Assembly: GCA_015232455.1 (NCBI GenBank)
Contig: JADFZQ010000012.1
Location: 1 to 64,000 of the forward strand
Source: Desulfamplus sp.
GTDB lineage: Bacteria; Desulfobacterota; Desulfobacteria; Desulfobacterales; Desulfobacteraceae
Direction: 5' to 3'
DNA length: 64,000 nt
Part shown: one piece after another, positions 1 through 9,256 of the stretch
How the letters are laid out: every line of letters begins with the position of its first letter
Numbering within the stretch: the stretch's first letter is position 1
Translations under genes and position numbers: made by a program
Notes under the pieces: model-generated
The model's input: only the letters and a program-made list of their open reading frames with translations
Told to the model about the DNA's origin: nothing
Databases searched by the model: none

Positions 1-57
1 ACGTTCATAGTTTATCTCTTCTATTATTTCTGGTGTGAATTCAAGTTCTATTGTCAT
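1..57 (-). CDS. N-terminal fragment of a gene cut by the window edge, possibly an IS630-like transposase
   Basis: Reading from the ATG at 57 back to the window edge gives 19 codons without a stop, beginning MTIELEFTPEIIEEINYER. The opening resembles the N-terminus of helix-turn-helix/IS630-type transposases as I remember them, but 19 residues are too few to be certain. There is no clear Shine-Dalgarno sequence. It is divergent from the gene at 109. The rest of the gene lies outside the window. Confidence 0.35.
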   Translation of the reverse strand, partial: MTIELEFTPEIIEEINYER

Positions 58-108
58 AAACACACATTAACAAATTAAAGCAAAAATGAGAATATAAAAA
101 CTCAATTT

Positions 109-636
109 ATGACCGCTTGCAGTATAGATAAAACTATTGGTGATATGAAACAAGATACTGAAACAATGAAGAAAGATATGAACAAAAAATGGGGAGAGCT
201 TGCCAACAAGATGGGCACAGTTGTTGAAGACATTGTTGCTCCAAACATCTCTGGAATTGCTCGTAGATATTTTGGTATTGAACAATTTGAAGATTTTTCA
301 ATACGTTATAATAGAAGAAACCGCGTTAATCCTGATAAAGTAAAAGAGTTTGATGTAATTGCAGTCTCTAAAGATGCGTTTATTGTCAATGAAACTAAAG
401 CCACGGCAAGAGAGAGCTATGTTGATGAATTTGTCCAACTGCTTAATGAGGAGATATATACCTATTTTCCTGAACACAGGGATAAGCACTTAATTCCGAT
501 ATTTTCGTGTCTCAATATTCCTGAAAACATCAACAATAGACTCACAAAGGAGAAAATATACGCTATGGCTATGGGCAGCGATACTATGGATATTTTAAAT
601 TTTGATAAGATCAAGAACTTAGTGGAATCTTATTAA
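109..636 (+). CDS. Coiled-coil PD-(D/E)XK nuclease-like protein (DUF3782-type)
   Basis: A 175-residue soluble protein. Residues about 10-35 are charged and helical (a short coiled coil), followed by a conserved-looking block WGELANKMGTVVEDIVAPN and an alpha/beta domain. The segment EFDVIAVSKDAFIVNETKA fits a PD-(D/E)XK core: an Asp on one strand, then E-T-K on the next. This layout matches the DUF3782 restriction-endonuclease-like proteins common in cyanobacteria and filamentous or aggregate-forming bacteria, whose targets are unknown. The ATG at 109 is the only usable start, because an in-frame stop lies at 76-78, and it lacks a good ribosome site. Nuclease activity is inferred from the motif only. 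Confidence 0.6.
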   Translation: MTACSIDKTIGDMKQDTETMKKDMNKKWGELANKMGTVVEDIVAPNISGIARRYFGIEQFEDFSIRYNRRNRVNPDKVKEFDVIAVSKDAFIVNETKATARESYVDEFVQLLNEEIYTYFPEHRDKHLIPIFSCLNIPENINNRLTKEKIYAMAMGSDTMDILNFDKIKNLVESY

Positions 637-697
637 ATGATTACACAGATAAGCTTGACAATCCTGATTTAAAAACCTCAACAAAGGAGAGAAAAAA

Positions 698-3637
698 ATG
701 CCTCCAAAACAGCTTGTCAACCATTCATTCTTATACTTAATCGTAATCCTTTTTTTTCTCACCTCCCCTACCCTCCTTTACGCTGACATCTCAACTGACG
801 GCACAGTTGGAGCAGCCCAAACTTTAACAGGACCAGATTACACCATTCCCGAAACGCTCGGCACAATCAAAGGAGATAACCTTTTTCACAGCTTTGAAAA
901 ATTCAGCATAAAGACTGAAGAGAGTGCAACTTTTACAGGCTCAGATTCAATCAAGAATATCATTTCAAGGGTTACTGGGGGTGAAAAATCAGAGATTGAC
1001 GGCACCTTGCGTTCAAACGTGGGCAAGGCTGACTTTTACTTTATCAACCCAAGCGGTGTTGTTTTTGGGCAAAACGCAAAAGTTGATGTTCCAGCAGCGT
1101 TTCACGTAAGCACATCAGATGAGCTTAAATTTCAAGATGGAGCATATTTTGAAGCATCAAAGAGCAAACAAAGCACGCTGACACAGGCATCACCAGAGGC
1201 TTTTGGATTTTTGGGCACACAATTAGCAACTGTTGAAGTTAATGAGAAAGTGCTTGAAAACAGAGGCTCTATTGAGATTAACGCCTCTAATCTTGAGTTT
1301 AAACCTGAAAGTAAAGTCTCATTTACAAGTAGCAAAGATATAACGATACATGGAAATGAAGAGAAATTTGCAACTTTAGAAAATGTTGAAGGTGAAATTC
1401 AATTCAAAGCAAAAGAGTCTTTTGTCATGGATAAGGCTATAATCGGCGTGGGAGGTAATGGCGGAGGTGATGTTTCTATTAAAGCAAGCAATGCAAAACT
1501 TAAAATGGCAGCCATTAATGCTGATAACATTGGCAATAAAGATAGCGATAAAGGTGTTGATATTGAGGTTCAGAATGAGCTTGAGCTGTCAGAAGGCTCA
1601 TCAATCTCAAGCTCTACGTGGGCAGATGGTGATTCTGGCTATGTTAAGATAAATGCTGGTAATATAAAAATTGATGGAAGTGGAATAGAAGATTTTTATA
1701 CGGGTATTTGGTGTAATGCTAATTCTTCATCTATTGGAAACGCTGGTGATGTTGCGATTTATGTATCTGGTATTTTGGAAATGATAAATAATGCAAGAAT
1801 ATCAAGCGACATATATCCAAATTCAAAAGGAGATGGCGGTAGCGTATTTATAAACGCTGGGAATATAAGAATTGATGATATGGGCATAGACGATTATTCT
1901 ACAGGTGTTTGGAGTGATACTTATCCTAATTCTGAAGGTAACGCTGGAAAAGTTGAAATAGTTCTCTCAGGTATGCTTGAAATATTAAATGGAGGAGAAA
2001 TATCAAGCTCTACATATTCCAAAGGCAATTCAGGAGATGTAAATATTAAAGCAAACAATTTAAGAATTGATGGTTATGGAAACGATAATCAATATACAGG
2101 TATATGGAGTGATGCAAACCTTGATTCTGAAGGCAATGCAGGTAGTGTGAATATAAAAGTATCTGATTTACTTGAGTTATCAAACATTGCAAAAATATCA
2201 AGTGATACATGGGGAATCGGTAATGGTGGAGATGTAATAATAAATGCTAACCAAATTAAAGCTGAAGGTGTAGCTCAAATATCGAGTGATACGTGGTCAA
2301 AAGGTGATGGTGCTGATGTTATAATAACTGCTGATTCTATAGACCTTAATAATTCTGCTCGTATATCAAGTATAGCTCGAGGAGTGGGCAATGCTGGCAT
2401 TATTAACATAAATACTAATAATTTAAGACTTGATAGTTATGCGTCAGTGTCAAGTGAGGCTCGAAAGCTATCAGGCAATGCGGGAACAATAGATATAACA
2501 GCATCAGGAAATATCGAATTGTTGCATAGCTCAAAAATATCAACAGCAACATATTCAGAAGGTGATGCAGGAAAAATTAAAATAAACGCACAAAATCTTA
2601 AAATTGATAATAATAATCAAAATCAAGGTGTTAATGACGAATTCACAGGTATTTGGAGTGATGCTAATCCAAACTCAACAGGAAATGCTGGAGAAGTGGA
2701 GATAAATATAACCAAATTTACTCAGATATTAAACGAGGGGCAAATATCCAGTGATACTTACGGAGAAGGTGATGCTGGCAGTGTTCTTTTAAATACAAGT
2801 GAGTTATTTATGGATAATGATGGATATATAGGAAGTGCTGCCTATATCAATTCTAAAGGTTATGTTGGTGATGTTAAAATTAATGCTAATTCCATAACTC
2901 TTTTTAATAATTCCGACATTTCCATTACTGCACTTCAAACGCTTACAGACGAAAAACTTGCCAATCTGCCTGACAAATCAATCACGCTTAATACTAAGAA
3001 ACTCTATATTGAAGGCGAGTCCAGCATAACCTCTGAAAGCAAAGCAAATGTTCCTGCAAGCGACATCAGAACAAATGCGGAAGGTATATATATACATGAT
3101 AGTTTTATCGACACATCTGTCTTTGGCACAAACGGAGACGGAGGGAATATAAGTATAAATGAACACTCAGAGTCAAACCCTGCTGGTTTTCTTGTTATGC
3201 AAAACGGCTTTATTCAGGCAAACACTTTGGCAGAAGGTTCAAAAGGTGGAAGGATAAGGATTAATCCAGATACACTGCTAATTGCTGATAAATCAATGCC
3301 ATTCAAAATTGGTGGGGAATCAGAAGCATTTAGTCTTGATGATAAAAAAAATGTTATTCAAGCAGCAGACCCTTTAAAGAACCCACAAGATATTGAAGCC
3401 CCTACAGTTCCAGTTGATCTTGCTAGTTCGCTTGTAAATTCAGGTAAAATAATATTTGAGCCTATAAAAATGGCAGAACACTATTGCAATCTAATTGGAA
3501 CCTCACATGAAAGCTCTCTAATTTATAAAGCACGCGGAGGATTTGCTGAGATGCCCTCTAACCTATCATCAATATTTTATGGTGGAAGTCGTCTTGATGA
3601 TCTAATGATGTATCAAGAAAATAATCAACAAAATTGA
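698..3637 (+). CDS. Two-partner-secretion exoprotein with filamentous haemagglutinin N-terminal domain
   Basis: 979 residues, with AAAGGAG about 10 nt before the ATG. A hydrophobic signal peptide ends near residue 30 (LLYADIS). The TPS/haemagglutination domain follows: VGAAQTLTGPDYTIPETLGT, then FYFINPSGVVFGQNAKVDVPAAFHVST and FGFLG. The middle (about 230-800) is a beta-helix built of degenerate repeats such as ISSDTW.KGDGGDVII and TGIWSDANPNSEGNAG. The end has a single Cys (EHYCNLIG) followed by ARGGFAEMPS, like the C-terminal tail of many deltaproteobacterial and cyanobacterial TpsA proteins. The predicted role is a secreted or surface adhesin. The TpsB outer-membrane transporter that would export it is not in the window. 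Confidence 0.88.
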   Translation: MPPKQLVNHSFLYLIVILFFLTSPTLLYADISTDGTVGAAQTLTGPDYTIPETLGTIKGDNLFHSFEKFSIKTEESATFTGSDSIKNIISRVTGGEKSEIDGTLRSNVGKADFYFINPSGVVFGQNAKVDVPAAFHVSTSDELKFQDGAYFEASKSKQSTLTQASPEAFGFLGTQLATVEVNEKVLENRGSIEINASNLEFKPESKVSFTSSKDITIHGNEEKFATLENVEGEIQFKAKESFVMDKAIIGVGGNGGGDVSIKASNAKLKMAAINADNIGNKDSDKGVDIEVQNELELSEGSSISSSTWADGDSGYVKINAGNIKIDGSGIEDFYTGIWCNANSSSIGNAGDVAIYVSGILEMINNARISSDIYPNSKGDGGSVFINAGNIRIDDMGIDDYSTGVWSDTYPNSEGNAGKVEIVLSGMLEILNGGEISSSTYSKGNSGDVNIKANNLRIDGYGNDNQYTGIWSDANLDSEGNAGSVNIKVSDLLELSNIAKISSDTWGIGNGGDVIINANQIKAEGVAQISSDTWSKGDGADVIITADSIDLNNSARISSIARGVGNAGIININTNNLRLDSYASVSSEARKLSGNAGTIDITASGNIELLHSSKISTATYSEGDAGKIKINAQNLKIDNNNQNQGVNDEFTGIWSDANPNSTGNAGEVEINITKFTQILNEGQISSDTYGEGDAGSVLLNTSELFMDNDGYIGSAAYINSKGYVGDVKINANSITLFNNSDISITALQTLTDEKLANLPDKSITLNTKKLYIEGESSITSESKANVPASDIRTNAEGIYIHDSFIDTSVFGTNGDGGNISINEHSESNPAGFLVMQNGFIQANTLAEGSKGGRIRINPDTLLIADKSMPFKIGGESEAFSLDDKKNVIQAADPLKNPQDIEAPTVPVDLASSLVNSGKIIFEPIKMAEHYCNLIGTSHESSLIYKARGGFAEMPSNLSSIFYGGSRLDDLMMYQENNQQN

Positions 3638-3687
3638 GATATTGCGAAAAATTTAATTATCTTTTCATATCCAGTATCTTTTAATTG

Positions 3688-3753
3688 ATCTCCTGCAAAA
3701 CTGGGATTTAATCCTTGATTTTACTGGATATAAATTTAGTTTTGTAGAGAGTC
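3688..3753 (+). repeat. Dispersed ~70-nt repeat, copy 1
   Basis: Starts GATCTCCTGCAAAACTGGG and ends TTTTGTAGAGAGTC, with the inner block CCTTGATTTTACTGGATAT. The ends are imperfect inverted repeats. The same element recurs at 27423-27493 (same orientation) and, inverted, at 37639-37705 and 63933-64000. It lies between the exoprotein and FkbH genes and has no coding capacity. Confidence 0.75.
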
Positions 3754-3779
3754 TAATAATTCAAAAGGAGATATAAAAA

Positions 3780-4868
3780 ATGAGTTCTAATACAGATACA
3801 CAAGAAGAACAAAAAAAAGCTATAAGCAAAGAGAAAGCAGAGCGAAAAATAAAATGCGTTGTATGGGATTTAGATAACACTCTTTGGGAAGGTACTCTTT
3901 TGGAAGATTCAAAAGTTGAGCTTCGTGATGGTATCCGTGAAATTCTGCAAATTTTAGACAAGCGAGGCATTCTTCAATCAATTGCATCTAAAAATGAACA
4001 CTCCTTAGCTATGAAAAGGCTTGAAGAGCTTGGTGTTGCAGATTATTTTCTATATCCGCAGATTCACTGGGGACCCAAATCTGGTTCAATAGAGCGTATT
4101 AGGCAAGATATAAACATAGGGATTGACACCTTTGCTTTTATAGATGACCAAACTTTTGAGCGTGAAGAGGTCTCTTTTGCACACCCAAAAGTTTTGTGTA
4201 TTGATGCTCTAAATGTTCATCAGATGTTGGAATTGCCAGAGTTTAATCCAAGATTCATTACTGAAGATTCAAGTAAGAGACGACTGATGTATCTTGCTGA
4301 TATGGCAAGAAAAAAAGTTGAAGAGCATTTTGAAGGACCACAAGAAGATTTTCTTGCAACTCTTGAGATGGTTCTAACAATTGGCAATCCAAGAGCAGAA
4401 GACCTAAAACGGGCAGAGGAGTTGACTTTACGAACCAACCAGCTAAACACTACAGGCTACACTTACTCCCATGATGAGCTTGATTTTTTTCGTAACTCAC
4501 AAAACCATCGCCTTATGATAGCAGGACTTGATGACAAATATGGAAGTTATGGCAAGATTGGTCTTGTTTTGATTGAATGCGATAAAGAGAGATGGATGAT
4601 AAAGCTGCTTCTTATGTCATGCAGAGTAATGACAAGAGGAGTTGGAGCTGTGTTGATTAACCATATACGAAATGAGGCACGAAATAATGGTGTACGTCTA
4701 TTTGCTGAGATGATTCCAAATGACCGTAACAGAATGATGTATATGACTTATAAATTCAATCATTTCTATGAGTCTCATAAGCAAGAAGATGGGCTTATTG
4801 TTTTTGAGAACGATTTGAGCAAAGAACAGCCATTTCCAAATTATCTGACAGTGAAAATTGGCTATTAA
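3780..4868 (+). CDS. FkbH-like HAD-IIIC/acyltransferase protein
   Basis: 362 residues, preceded by AAAAGGAGATATAAAAA. The N-terminal HAD domain carries VVWDLDNTLWEG (catalytic D-x-D-N-T, residues about 29-40), then SIASKNEH and FIDDQTFEREEV. The C-terminal part (about 190-362) looks like the GNAT-like half of FkbH proteins. Characterised FkbH enzymes load a glyceryl group from 1,3-bisphosphoglycerate onto an acyl carrier protein in polyketide pathways, and others act in sugar amine or surface polysaccharide assembly. No acyl carrier protein, ketosynthase or glycosyltransferase is nearby, so the acceptor here is unknown. It converges on the PHA-synthase-like gene. Confidence 0.8.
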   Translation: MSSNTDTQEEQKKAISKEKAERKIKCVVWDLDNTLWEGTLLEDSKVELRDGIREILQILDKRGILQSIASKNEHSLAMKRLEELGVADYFLYPQIHWGPKSGSIERIRQDINIGIDTFAFIDDQTFEREEVSFAHPKVLCIDALNVHQMLELPEFNPRFITEDSSKRRLMYLADMARKKVEEHFEGPQEDFLATLEMVLTIGNPRAEDLKRAEELTLRTNQLNTTGYTYSHDELDFFRNSQNHRLMIAGLDDKYGSYGKIGLVLIECDKERWMIKLLLMSCRVMTRGVGAVLINHIRNEARNNGVRLFAEMIPNDRNRMMYMTYKFNHFYESHKQEDGLIVFENDLSKEQPFPNYLTVKIGY

Positions 4869-4874
4869 GTTTTC

Positions 4875-4966
4875 AGCCGATGGTTAAAAACATCGGCTAA
4901 GTTAAGAAAAGCACTCTTAAGAAGACTTGGACAATTTAGCCCTGAGCTTTTAGCTTTGGGCTGAAA
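4875..4966. terminator. Two stem-loops between convergent genes
   Basis: AGCCGATG/CATCGGCT (4875-4898) and TTTAGCCC/GGGCTGAAA (about 4935-4966) form hairpins in the gap between the FkbH-like gene and the convergent PHA-synthase-like gene. Neither has a strong T-tract, so termination is inferred mainly from position. Confidence 0.45.
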
Positions 4967-4980
4967 TTTGTAAGTTATAT

Positions 4981-7059
4981 TTAAACCTCATCTTCGTAAA
5001 ATTTATTAACAATATCAAGATATTCTGACAAAAGCACTTTGCTTACTACAAAGATATGCCCCACATTTTTCTCAATTGTGCGGTTAAGACCACCACGAGT
5101 CTTACTTAAATTTTGTCTTTTCAATAGAGAACTTTGATCTTGTGCTATATTTTCCTGATCTATTTGATTACTAAGAGTTGAGTTATCAGAAGGAGTCTGA
5201 GCTTGCACCATACCCCAAATTTCGCTTGATACGCATGAACCAATAGGCGATATAGGATCACGTTCACCTCTGTAGTCGAAAATCTGTACTCCAGCCTCTT
5301 TAAGTATTCCCATATTAACAGGCTTTTGGTCAAGATGGGGTTCATTTGAAGGAAGGCAATAAGTTTGATTGTAAATTTGGTTTTCAACAAAAATTAACCG
5401 TATCCACTCTCTATGGGCACGAGAACCAAATTTAGTGCCATGAGTTAGCCAGTAGAGAAATGGTGCAGCATCTTCAATAGCACCAGGAAAAGATGCTCGT
5501 GTATAGAATCCAGATGCAACATTATATTGAACACCATGTTGAATCTCGTTCATACCAACGCTTATGATCTGTGGCGGGACATTGACCTCTCCATACATCT
5601 CTTCCATCAGTATCTCATCATAATCATCTTTAATTACCCGCCTCATAGGTGCATGACCGCTGAAATCATCATCAAACTTTACAGGTGTAGCCATAAGAGC
5701 AACTTTTTTTATATCCATCTCTTGTCCGCGACTTAAACGCTCTTCAGCTCTTCTTGCAAGATATGGCATAAAAAGAGTTCCACCCATACAATATCCCATG
5801 ACATAAATTTCCTGATTTGGGTGAAGTCTTTTAATAATATCAAGATATTTGTCATGGACAACCTTTCCGTAGAAATCAAGCCCAAGTTTTGTATCTTCAA
5901 CCCCTGGATCACCTGGAGCTTGAAGATAAATGGTATAACCAGCCTCCAACATTCCTTGAACAACTGATTTACCCTCAGCAAGATCAAATATTTCAGCTTT
6001 ATTGATAAGAGGACTTACCATGTATAGAATTTTGCCATTTGGTTCTATACCTTTTGGCAGAAAATAGTGACGAAGTGTTACTGTATGGATACTTGACCCT
6101 TCTACTATCTCATATTCAGAAAAGCCTATTTTGCCTTTTGTGTAAGATTCTGCAAATAATTTTATATTAAATGCGTTGTGGTTATAAAGATTCTCAAGGC
6201 GGGTGCGGGCTGTCTCTAAATATTGGGAAAAAGATGGAGCTGGTTTGCCCGGCTTTTGCTTTATTTCAAATGGCATCGCTCTTTTTTTTGACTTTATTAT
6301 CTCTGATGCTATTGGTTCTTTCTTCGTGCCTATTGAATCTTCAGCTCTTTGTTCTTCCTCTCCGTTTAAAGGTTTTTCAGTAATTACGATAAGCAAAGAT
6401 ATTAAAAGCTCTTTCATAGCTTTTAGGCGGGTAAGCCCAAGCGAGTTGTATTGCCATTCAAGCTGGGCAAAATCTTTCATATATCTTTTAAGTGTTGCGA
6501 TTCCATCTTGAGTAGAGGAGAGAATCTTACATTTTTCTTTATCAAAAGTGCTAATAAGATTTAACGATTTAGCATTAGAGGTTGAAACAGAAGCAGAGTT
6601 GGAGTCAGAATTTTTTGGGGTCATGCAAAGTGTGCAAAGCTCATAAATCATGTTTCCATAGGCATTTTCAACATTTTCATCATGCTCTGCATAAGTATCA
6701 GGAGTGAAGCCTGCTCGTGTGGCAATTTTAGCGTGGAGATTTATTGGATTAGTGATGTTATGCTCAATTAACCATTTATGGAAATGGGCAACACCTGATA
6801 AAGGACCAAATATATGGGGAGATTTAGATACTGTTTTTAAGATATTTTTCCACTGAAGTGTGTTTCGTATCCAGCCACCTACAATTCTGCTTTTCCACGG
6901 CAAATGGGTTGTATAACCTTCTATGTTATCTGCTGGGGAATAGTGATAAGGGGCAAGCAGCTCGTCAGGTGATATTCTATAGCTCTCTTGGGCAGATAGA
7001 ATATTTTTAACGGGTCTCTCTATTTTTATTCCATTATTATCATTGCTATGTTTTATCAT
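4981..7059 (-). CDS. PHA-synthase-like alpha/beta hydrolase
   Basis: 692 residues. The C-terminal half is a poly(hydroxyalkanoate) synthase-type alpha/beta hydrolase. The nucleophile elbow is GYCMGG with Cys424, replacing the lipase Ser; the likely acid is Asp601 (YRGERDPISP) and the likely base His668 (NVGHIFVVS). The N-terminal ~300 residues include a Lys/Glu-rich linker and a block (YHYSPADNIEGYTTHLPWKSR) I do not recognise. The protein is longer than typical class I or III PhaC (about 350-600). It would polymerise or transfer hydroxyacyl groups from CoA. No phaA, phaB, phaE or phasin is adjacent. The start codon abuts a palindromic element (7061-7230) and has no clear Shine-Dalgarno sequence. 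Confidence 0.72.
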   Translation of the reverse strand: MIKHSNDNNGIKIERPVKNILSAQESYRISPDELLAPYHYSPADNIEGYTTHLPWKSRIVGGWIRNTLQWKNILKTVSKSPHIFGPLSGVAHFHKWLIEHNITNPINLHAKIATRAGFTPDTYAEHDENVENAYGNMIYELCTLCMTPKNSDSNSASVSTSNAKSLNLISTFDKEKCKILSSTQDGIATLKRYMKDFAQLEWQYNSLGLTRLKAMKELLISLLIVITEKPLNGEEEQRAEDSIGTKKEPIASEIIKSKKRAMPFEIKQKPGKPAPSFSQYLETARTRLENLYNHNAFNIKLFAESYTKGKIGFSEYEIVEGSSIHTVTLRHYFLPKGIEPNGKILYMVSPLINKAEIFDLAEGKSVVQGMLEAGYTIYLQAPGDPGVEDTKLGLDFYGKVVHDKYLDIIKRLHPNQEIYVMGYCMGGTLFMPYLARRAEERLSRGQEMDIKKVALMATPVKFDDDFSGHAPMRRVIKDDYDEILMEEMYGEVNVPPQIISVGMNEIQHGVQYNVASGFYTRASFPGAIEDAAPFLYWLTHGTKFGSRAHREWIRLIFVENQIYNQTYCLPSNEPHLDQKPVNMGILKEAGVQIFDYRGERDPISPIGSCVSSEIWGMVQAQTPSDNSTLSNQIDQENIAQDQSSLLKRQNLSKTRGGLNRTIEKNVGHIFVVSKVLLSEYLDIVNKFYEDEV

Positions 7060-7060
7060 T

Positions 7061-7230
7061 TTAAAGGACTTCTTACGTTATTTTAAACTATGGATATTAG
7101 TTTTCTTGTTTATCAAGAGTTGCTGCTAACGATAAAATATAATTAATCTAAACAATGGACATTGTTTTTTTAATCTAAATATCAAGAAGTTATATCCATA
7201 GCAACATAAAAATCGCAAGAAGTCCTTTAA
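7061..7230. mobile_element. MITE-like 170-bp palindromic element
   Basis: The ends TTAAAGGACTTCTT and AAGAAGTCCTTTAA are perfect inverted repeats. Internal arms CTATGGATAT (7088-7097) and ATATCCATAG (7192-7201) also pair at matching distances, and a small palindrome AACAATGGACATTGTT sits near the centre (7151-7166). There is no ORF. The symmetry over the whole length suggests a miniature inverted-repeat element or a long transcribed hairpin. It fills the gap between glnA (downstream) and the PHA-synthase-like start codon. Confidence 0.6.
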
Positions 7231-7247
7231 ATATTTAAATATTTAAT

Positions 7248-8660
7248 TTAAATATCGTAATAAAGATGGAATTCATAAGGGTGTGGACGGCTGTTTACAG
7301 GTGTTAGCTCATTTTCTCTCTTGTAGGCAATCCATTTTGAGATAACATCTTTTGTGAATACATCACCTTTTAAGAGAAACTCACAATCTTTCTCAAGTGC
7401 ATCAAGAGCCTCGCCAAGTGAACCCGGGGCAGATGCAATCTGAGCAAGCTCTTCAGGTGGAAGATCATAGATATTTTTGTCCATTGGATCACCAGGATCG
7501 ATTTTGTTCTGAATACCATCGAGCATAGCCATTGTCATTGCAGCAAAGGCAAGATAACCATTGCATGATGGGTCTGGAGTTCTAAACTCAATACGCTTTG
7601 CAGATGGAGAGCTTGAATACATAGGAATTCTTATTGATGCACTTCTGTTACGGCTTGAGTATGCAAGGTTAATTGGTGCTTCAAATCCTGGAACCAATCT
7701 TTTATATGAGTTAGTTGTTGGGTTTGTAATTGCACAAAGAGCTTTGCAGTTTTTCATTATACCGCCGATTGCATAGAGTGCCTCTTGTGATAGCCCTGCA
7801 TATTTATTGCCAGCAAAGGTGTTTTTTCCATCTTTCCAGATACTTAGATGGGTATGCATACCTGTTCCGTTGTCACCATAAAGAGGCTTTGGCATAAAGG
7901 TTACGCTATTGTTATATTTTGCAGCAACATTTTTGAGAACATACTTAAACCAAGCAAGTTTATCACCCATATCTAAGAGGCTGCTAAATCTTAAATCAAT
8001 CTCGCACTGTCCAGCAGTTGCAACTTCATGGTGCTGGCACTCCATAGCAATTCCCATATCCTCAAGTGTGAGCAACATCTCTGTTCTCATATCCTGATAT
8101 TTGTCTGATGGTGGAAGCGGGTAATATCCATGTTTATGACGGATTTTGTATCCAGTATTTGGCATCTCATCTCGCCCTGAATTCCAAATTGCTTCGTCAG
8201 AGTCAAGTTCATAAAAAGCAGAATTAGTTTCTGCACCATAACGAACATTATTAAAGATAAAGAACTCTGGCTCAGGACCTACAAATACTGTATCTCCAAG
8301 CCCTGTTGATTTAACATACTGCTCAACTTTTCTTGCGACATAGCGTGGATCGCGAGTGTATGATTCACCTGTAATTGGGTCTTTGATATCCCCTATGATT
8401 GCAAGGGTTGGCTGTGCAAAAAATGGATCCATTTTAGCTGTAGTGGCATCTGGAATAACGAGCATATCGCTGTTATCAATCTCTTGCCATGCTCTCATGC
8501 TTGAGCCGTCAAGTCCAAATCCATCTTCAAAAGAAGATTCTGTAACTTCACACGCTGGAACTGTAAAGTGCTGCCATGTTCCTGGGAAATCCATAAATCT
8601 AATATCAATCATTCTGATTTTTTCTTCTTTAATCTTTGCAACGATTTCTGCTGGTGTCAT
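7248..8660 (-). CDS. glnA: Glutamine synthetase type I
   Basis: 470 residues, full length for GSI. It makes glutamine from glutamate, ammonia and ATP in the cytoplasm. Recognisable blocks: DGSSMRAWQEI near residue 52, EPEFFIF (metal-binding Glu), GTGMHTHLSIWK, PTTNSYKRLVPG and NRSASIRIP. The segment KNIYDLPPEE places a Tyr at about residue 398, the adenylylation site of the GSI-beta type, so control by GlnE would be expected, though no glnE is in the window. AAAGGA precedes the ATG. It is the last gene of the glnD-glnB-glnA group. Confidence 0.97.
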   Translation of the reverse strand: MTPAEIVAKIKEEKIRMIDIRFMDFPGTWQHFTVPACEVTESSFEDGFGLDGSSMRAWQEIDNSDMLVIPDATTAKMDPFFAQPTLAIIGDIKDPITGESYTRDPRYVARKVEQYVKSTGLGDTVFVGPEPEFFIFNNVRYGAETNSAFYELDSDEAIWNSGRDEMPNTGYKIRHKHGYYPLPPSDKYQDMRTEMLLTLEDMGIAMECQHHEVATAGQCEIDLRFSSLLDMGDKLAWFKYVLKNVAAKYNNSVTFMPKPLYGDNGTGMHTHLSIWKDGKNTFAGNKYAGLSQEALYAIGGIMKNCKALCAITNPTTNSYKRLVPGFEAPINLAYSSRNRSASIRIPMYSSSPSAKRIEFRTPDPSCNGYLAFAAMTMAMLDGIQNKIDPGDPMDKNIYDLPPEELAQIASAPGSLGEALDALEKDCEFLLKGDVFTKDVISKWIAYKRENELTPVNSRPHPYEFHLYYDI

Positions 8661-8709
8661 TTTAAATTTTTCCTTTTATAGTTTTATATTATGAAATAAC
8701 TCTATTTTA

Positions 8710-8742
8710 AGATTTGACAACTTTCAAAAAATTGTCAAATCT
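8710..8742. repeat. AGATTTGACAACTT palindrome, copy 1
   Basis: A 33-nt inverted repeat: AGATTTGACAACTTTC and AATTGTCAAATCT. It lies between glnB and glnA. No T-tract follows it. The same hairpin occurs at 19122, 21732, 25017 and 42276. It could cap or attenuate the glnB-glnA transcript. Confidence 0.75.
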
Positions 8743-8791
8743 ATTGATAACAATTTATTTTTGATAAATATAATTGACCTACAGAGCCAAT

Positions 8792-9148
<357 letters not shown>

Positions 9149-9256
9149 CTAACTTTATATTTATAATCTAACTTTATAGCACTGAATTCACTATCAAATT
9201 ACGATGTTTAAGCCTAAAAAGAGATATGATTCAAAATTCAAAACAACTTATTTTTT

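Noticed and set aside
7061..7230. Complete insertion sequence
   Set aside because: Ends are palindromic, but no transposase reading frame fits inside, so only a MITE-like label is supported.
8710..8742. Rho-independent terminator between glnB and glnA
   Set aside because: The hairpin is good but has no T-tract, and the same sequence recurs at four other sites, so it was called a repeat.
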